A stretch of DNA of 64,000 bases. It comes from Limonium bicolor (Eukaryota; Streptophyta; Magnoliopsida; Caryophyllales; Plumbaginaceae). The stretch spans positions 118,191,000-118,254,999 of the forward strand of contig CM041776.1 in the NCBI GenBank assembly GCA_023374045.1, written 5' to 3'. A program made the position numbers and the translations under genes. Below the pieces are notes generated by a model, which saw only the letters and a program-made list of their open reading frames with translations, had not been told where the DNA came from and did no database searches. Below are positions 60,505-64,000 of this stretch, piece after piece (position 1 is the first letter of the stretch; each line of letters starts with the position of its first letter).

Positions 60505-60705
60505 ATTTTACGACCGACCGGACTTGCGACCGGACTGCAAGGTCGGTCGGAGTCAGTAGCGATTTTCGGACGCGTTTTAAGTTCGACCGGACTTGCGACC
60601 GGACTTGCAAGGTCGGTCGATTCCAGTAGCTTGTAAAAACGCGAATCTGGGCAAAATTTCGACCCGACGGACTTGCGACCGGACTTGCAAGGTCGGTCGA
60701 GTCAG
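60505..60705. repeat. Palindromic GACCGGACTTGCAAGGTCGG array
   Basis: Three units of about 75 bases carry CGACCGGACTTGCGACCGGA, then CTTGCAAGGTCGGTCGATTC and CAGTA. The core and spacing resemble the array in the gypsy LTR at 6455-6860. Confidence 0.88.
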
Positions 60706-62569
60706 TATAACTTCAAAACGCTATCTGTCTCTTCTCTTCGTTTTAAACTCCGATTTTGGATCCGTTTGCGCCCACGCGTTCCTCTCTTCGTCTACTTTAC
60801 TCCTAGCTATGGACTCCTCCTGTTTAAAAAAAATGTGTGAAACACCAATGAAACACAAAACTAGAGGAAAACAAGCTAGAGTGGAGAAATGAGCATGAAA
60901 AGTGTTGATTAAACATATGAAATACACCCCTAAAACATGCTCATTTGGACACTCATCACACCCCCACACTTACCTTTTTGCTTGTCCTCAAGCAAAACCA
61001 AGCACCCATGCAAGTAAGGAATGCTCAAGACTAACAAACACTAACATGAATTGTAGGATAAAAGAAGAAGCAAAAAGTGATTAAAACCTTTGAGGAGTGT
61101 GAACCATCTCTTAGTGGTGGCATGGGTGTGCTTAGGGCAAAACAAAATCTAGAGTTTCGGGGTATGATCCGAAGTGCTTCAAAGTTCTAAAGATTAGGTG
61201 ACTTGGAGAGCTTTTACCATGTCCAACTTCTCTCAAGAATGGGCATTGAGAAGAAAACAAAAGGAAAAATAGATTTATGCAATTGTTTCACTTTTGCATA
61301 AGAGATGAGAAGATAAAATTTTGGCATCAAGCCTTTACATTTAAGAACACTCAACTCTCATTGTTGGTTAACAATGGCGTCTCACAAGTCCCTTGATGGA
61401 TTTTCACAAAGAAGCACCCCTTAGCAATCCCTAAGAAAGAAGACAGAAGGAACCCCAAAGCAATAAAAATCCAACCATACAAGATCACTTGGCCACACCG
61501 CATGTAAAATGCTCCTCAAAAGCAATCAAAATGAAAAATTTAAGCATTTATCCCACAATTCATAACAGTTTGTTCTTAATGAGAACAACTCACAACACAA
61601 GGGTCCAAGTTTTTTATTTTGGACAATCGCAAGATAAGCATGAAGTATTAAGCATTTAAGCACACAATTCACCGAAAAGGTCACTCCCCCACACTTAAAT
61701 TGAACAATGTCCCCATTGTTCACCAATCAAAACCGGGGAAGGTTCCAGAAGACCTTTGCGGGAAGCAGACAAAAGGAAAATCACACGGGACACAAAAAAC
61801 AGTATAGCACAGAAGCTATCCCCAGATTTGCAGTTCAAAATTAGAGAAGAGAACGAAAACTAAAAGGAACTAGTACTCCCCTGAGATTGCTATTGCTATC
61901 AGTTTGTAGAACTCCCCCACACTTGAGCTTCAGCCTCAAGTAGCGTAGCTTGTTGCGGTGTGGATTGAAGTTGCACCCGCATAAAACACTAGAAGCAACC
62001 AAACTACAACTGGAGTTAAGGGTTAGCAAAAACAAAACCAAAGGAGAACGAAAACAAAAACAGGAAATAAAAATAATGGAGTCGTTGTGGGCAAATATTA
62101 AAGGAAGGGTGAAACGAGTACTCCCCGATAAGATGCGGAAGGAAGATAGGGTGCCCGCACAATTGCAAGTGGGAGGGGTCGTTGAGGTGCTACCTTCAAT
62201 CGTTGGAGATGAAGGTCCTCTTGGAAAATTTCGCCAGAGGTTCCTTTGTAATTGTTCCTAATTCCATCCCTTTTTCAGAGGGGCTTACCTGTTTCCAAAA
62301 TATTCACAACACAACGCCACCAATTGGGCGTAAAAGGGCAAGTCCAAAGAATGCCAAAATAGCCCATTATTGAAAACAATGCAAAATCTAAACTAACAGA
62401 ATTTAAAAGACAGGACACGAAATGAAATCCGGGTTGCCTCCCGGTAAGCGGCCCTTCTTTAAGGTCTTTGGCTAGACCATACCACCGTGAAGTCATCCGG
62501 GATCGAATATGAACGTTGAAGTCAGCTCAACGGTGGGTGGGTTGGGCGGGCATCATCTAGCAATGAAGA

Positions 62570-62940
62570 ACGACCCGGATCAAAAGGAAATGTGGCCTCA
62601 ACACTTAGGATGTGAAAGTGTAAACTCCACCGTCATTCATCAGGTGGAAGTGTTGAGGTGGGTGATCCTTGGTACGAGGATCAAACTGTGGTGGAGCCTC
62701 CTCTTCAAATTCAAGAATGTAAGCATCCTTATCTTCAGTGAGCGGTGCAGGGTGAACTCCGGGGCGGACTTTGTCTTCAATCTTTGGTCCCGGATCAAAT
62801 GGGAAGGTGGCCTCCACACTTAGCGGGTGTACGTTGAGCTTCCGCCCAACTTCATTAGTGCACGGGTGGGGGCCTTGATCCTTCAAGTGAAGATCAAAGT
62901 TTGATGGCTCCTTTTCCTCCTCAAATTCGAGGATGTAAAT
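62570..62940. repeat. Diverged tandem repeat next to the sequence gap
   Basis: Two copies share CCCGGATCAAA(A)GGGAA(A/G), GTGGCCTC, ACACTTAG and CCTC(T/C)TCAAATTC(A/G)AG(A/G)ATGTAA, with a period near 200-225 bases. The second runs into the N run, so more copies may be hidden there. Confidence 0.7.
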
Positions 62941-63440
62941 NNNNNNNNNNNNNNNNNNNNNNNNNNNNNNNNNNNNNNNNNNNNNNNNNNNNNNNNNNNN
63001 NNNNNNNNNNNNNNNNNNNNNNNNNNNNNNNNNNNNNNNNNNNNNNNNNNNNNNNNNNNNNNNNNNNNNNNNNNNNNNNNNNNNNNNNNNNNNNNNNNNN
63101 NNNNNNNNNNNNNNNNNNNNNNNNNNNNNNNNNNNNNNNNNNNNNNNNNNNNNNNNNNNNNNNNNNNNNNNNNNNNNNNNNNNNNNNNNNNNNNNNNNNN
63201 NNNNNNNNNNNNNNNNNNNNNNNNNNNNNNNNNNNNNNNNNNNNNNNNNNNNNNNNNNNNNNNNNNNNNNNNNNNNNNNNNNNNNNNNNNNNNNNNNNNN
63301 NNNNNNNNNNNNNNNNNNNNNNNNNNNNNNNNNNNNNNNNNNNNNNNNNNNNNNNNNNNNNNNNNNNNNNNNNNNNNNNNNNNNNNNNNNNNNNNNNNNN
63401 NNNNNNNNNNNNNNNNNNNNNNNNNNNNNNNNNNNNNNNN
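62941..63440. other. Assembly gap of 500 N
   Basis: Exactly 500 N, probably a placeholder length. Open frames crossing it are meaningless. Confidence 0.99.
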
Positions 63441-63996
63441 CCTTCGTACACCGTCAGTTCTGATCCCAGCTCTTCGAAAGACAACTTGGATAAATCCTTT
63501 GTGGACTCCAAAAGTGTGGTAAATTTAGCCAGTCTTTACCAAGGCTATCCAGAATTCTTTCGTTCACCACATCATTGTCAAGAACTACCCCAACAGTTTT
63601 GAGCTCACATAAAATCTTGTCAAATCTCTCAAGTGTTTCAGATATAGTCTCACAGTCTGACATCTTGAAGTTATCAAGCTGTCTCTTGAGCTGTTTGCCC
63701 TTAGCCTTTTTAACCGAATTTGTTCCAGCATATGCGGTTTTGAGAAATTCCCAAACCTCCTTAGCAGTGCGCAAGCCCAAGACTTTCTGTTGGTCTGAAT
63801 CTGATAATGACGACATGATAACCCTTCGAGCTTGTCTGTTCTTGCTTATCAACTTATTATCGCTCTCACTCCAACTGGATCTTGGTTTTTCTTTGGTGAC
63901 GCCACCCTCCTCAATTTTCGGCTTCAGGTCGCCTTCAGTCACTACGTCCCATAACTGTAGATCAATAGAGATTAATTGATCCTCCATCTGTTCGCA
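63441..63996 (-). pseudogene. Copia gag (UBN2 type), partial
   Basis: The capsid-like part of a Ty1/copia gag. The frame enters from beyond the window and reads EQMEDQLISIDLQLWDVVTE, SKNRQARRVIMSSLSDSDQ, AKEVWEFLKTAYAGTNSVKK, KRQLDNFKMSDCETISETLE and VVNERILDSLGKDW. A frameshift near 63510-63530 separates the next conserved piece, ESTKDLSKLSFEELGSELTV, which runs to the gap. Apart from that shift it is well preserved. It could belong to a different copia family from the pol at 56459-59440, because the two are separated by noncoding retroelement DNA and a gap. Confidence 0.85.
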
Positions 63997-64000
63997 CCAA

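Larger units (their letters stand above)
59445..62940. repeat. Noncoding LTR-retroelement-like sequence
   Basis: No coding region is recognised. It includes GGTCGTATCCACAGGGACTTCG (59488), CCCCACACTTACC...CTTGTCCTCAAGCAAAA (60962), CTCCCCCACACTTGAGC (61912) and GGGTTGCCTCCCGGTAAGCG (62431). These phrases recur widely in plant LTR-retroelement noncoding DNA. It contains a palindromic array at 60505-60705 and a CT-rich stretch at 60367-60480. It appears to have inserted into, or replaced the 5' part of, the copia element that ends at 59440. LTR borders and lineage are not determined. Confidence 0.5.

Noticed and set aside
62901..63602. Long open frames across 62941-63440
   Set aside because: They cross 500 N and are artefacts of the gap; only the short ends have sequence.

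Overview
The window is nuclear DNA from a flowering plant, most likely a eudicot. The evidence is one intron-rich plant beta-carbonic anhydrase gene surrounded by typical plant transposons: Ty3/gypsy elements with very long LTRs, an Ogre-like LTR, Ty1/copia, CACTA, hAT, Stowaway, MULE-type MITE, LINE and a tRNA-derived SINE. Apart from the carbonic anhydrase I see no gene that looks intact. A run of N fills 62941-63440. I cannot name the species.

Layout. 1-9163: minus-strand Ty3/gypsy (Tekay/Del-like chromovirus) with broken gag-protease-RT-RNase H-integrase coding, a 4.2-kb 5' LTR and an initiator-Met primer-binding site. Between its zinc knuckle and its protease lies a frameshifted but otherwise complete AlkB-type 2-oxoglutarate/Fe(II) dioxygenase sequence. 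9164-12017: leader and 2.0-kb LTR of an Ogre-like element, cut on the left by the gypsy element. 14363-28506: a complete non-autonomous large-LTR element (LARD-like) with two 4.46-kb LTRs, a 5.2-kb interior without gag-pol, and the target duplication AGTAT. Its PBS hairpin and LTR blocks match those of the coding element at 1-9163. 28512-29979: the end of an older related LTR. 29980-36891: the 5' end of a copia element (LTR plus broken gag), split by a 5.3-kb CACTA transposon with target duplication CGG.

36892-43000 is the genic island: an eight-coding-exon beta-carbonic anhydrase on the minus strand, predicted at 254 residues, with a TATA box, a GA/CT-rich leader and a Stowaway MITE in one intron. 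43046-43210 is a SINE with an 18-bp target duplication. 43490-44870 is a degenerate GTGAATC minisatellite. 47180-47910 is a hAT-type MITE with another foldback inside it. About 47935-52930 is a decayed hAT transposon interrupted by a 1.25-kb CACTA MITE and by a smaller foldback element. 55033-55850 is a 5'-truncated LINE with its RNase H end and poly(A), into which a 413-bp palindromic MULE-like MITE has inserted.

56230-59440 is a copia pol relic with LTR, carrying one nonsense codon and several frameshifts. About 59445-62940 is noncoding LTR-retroelement-like sequence, and after the gap a copia UBN2-type gag runs off the right edge.

The transposon relics are nested by age rather than working together. 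The functional relationship I would infer is that a coding Tekay-like lineage and the LARD-like element share priming and LTR signals, which suggests the second is mobilised in trans by relatives of the first.
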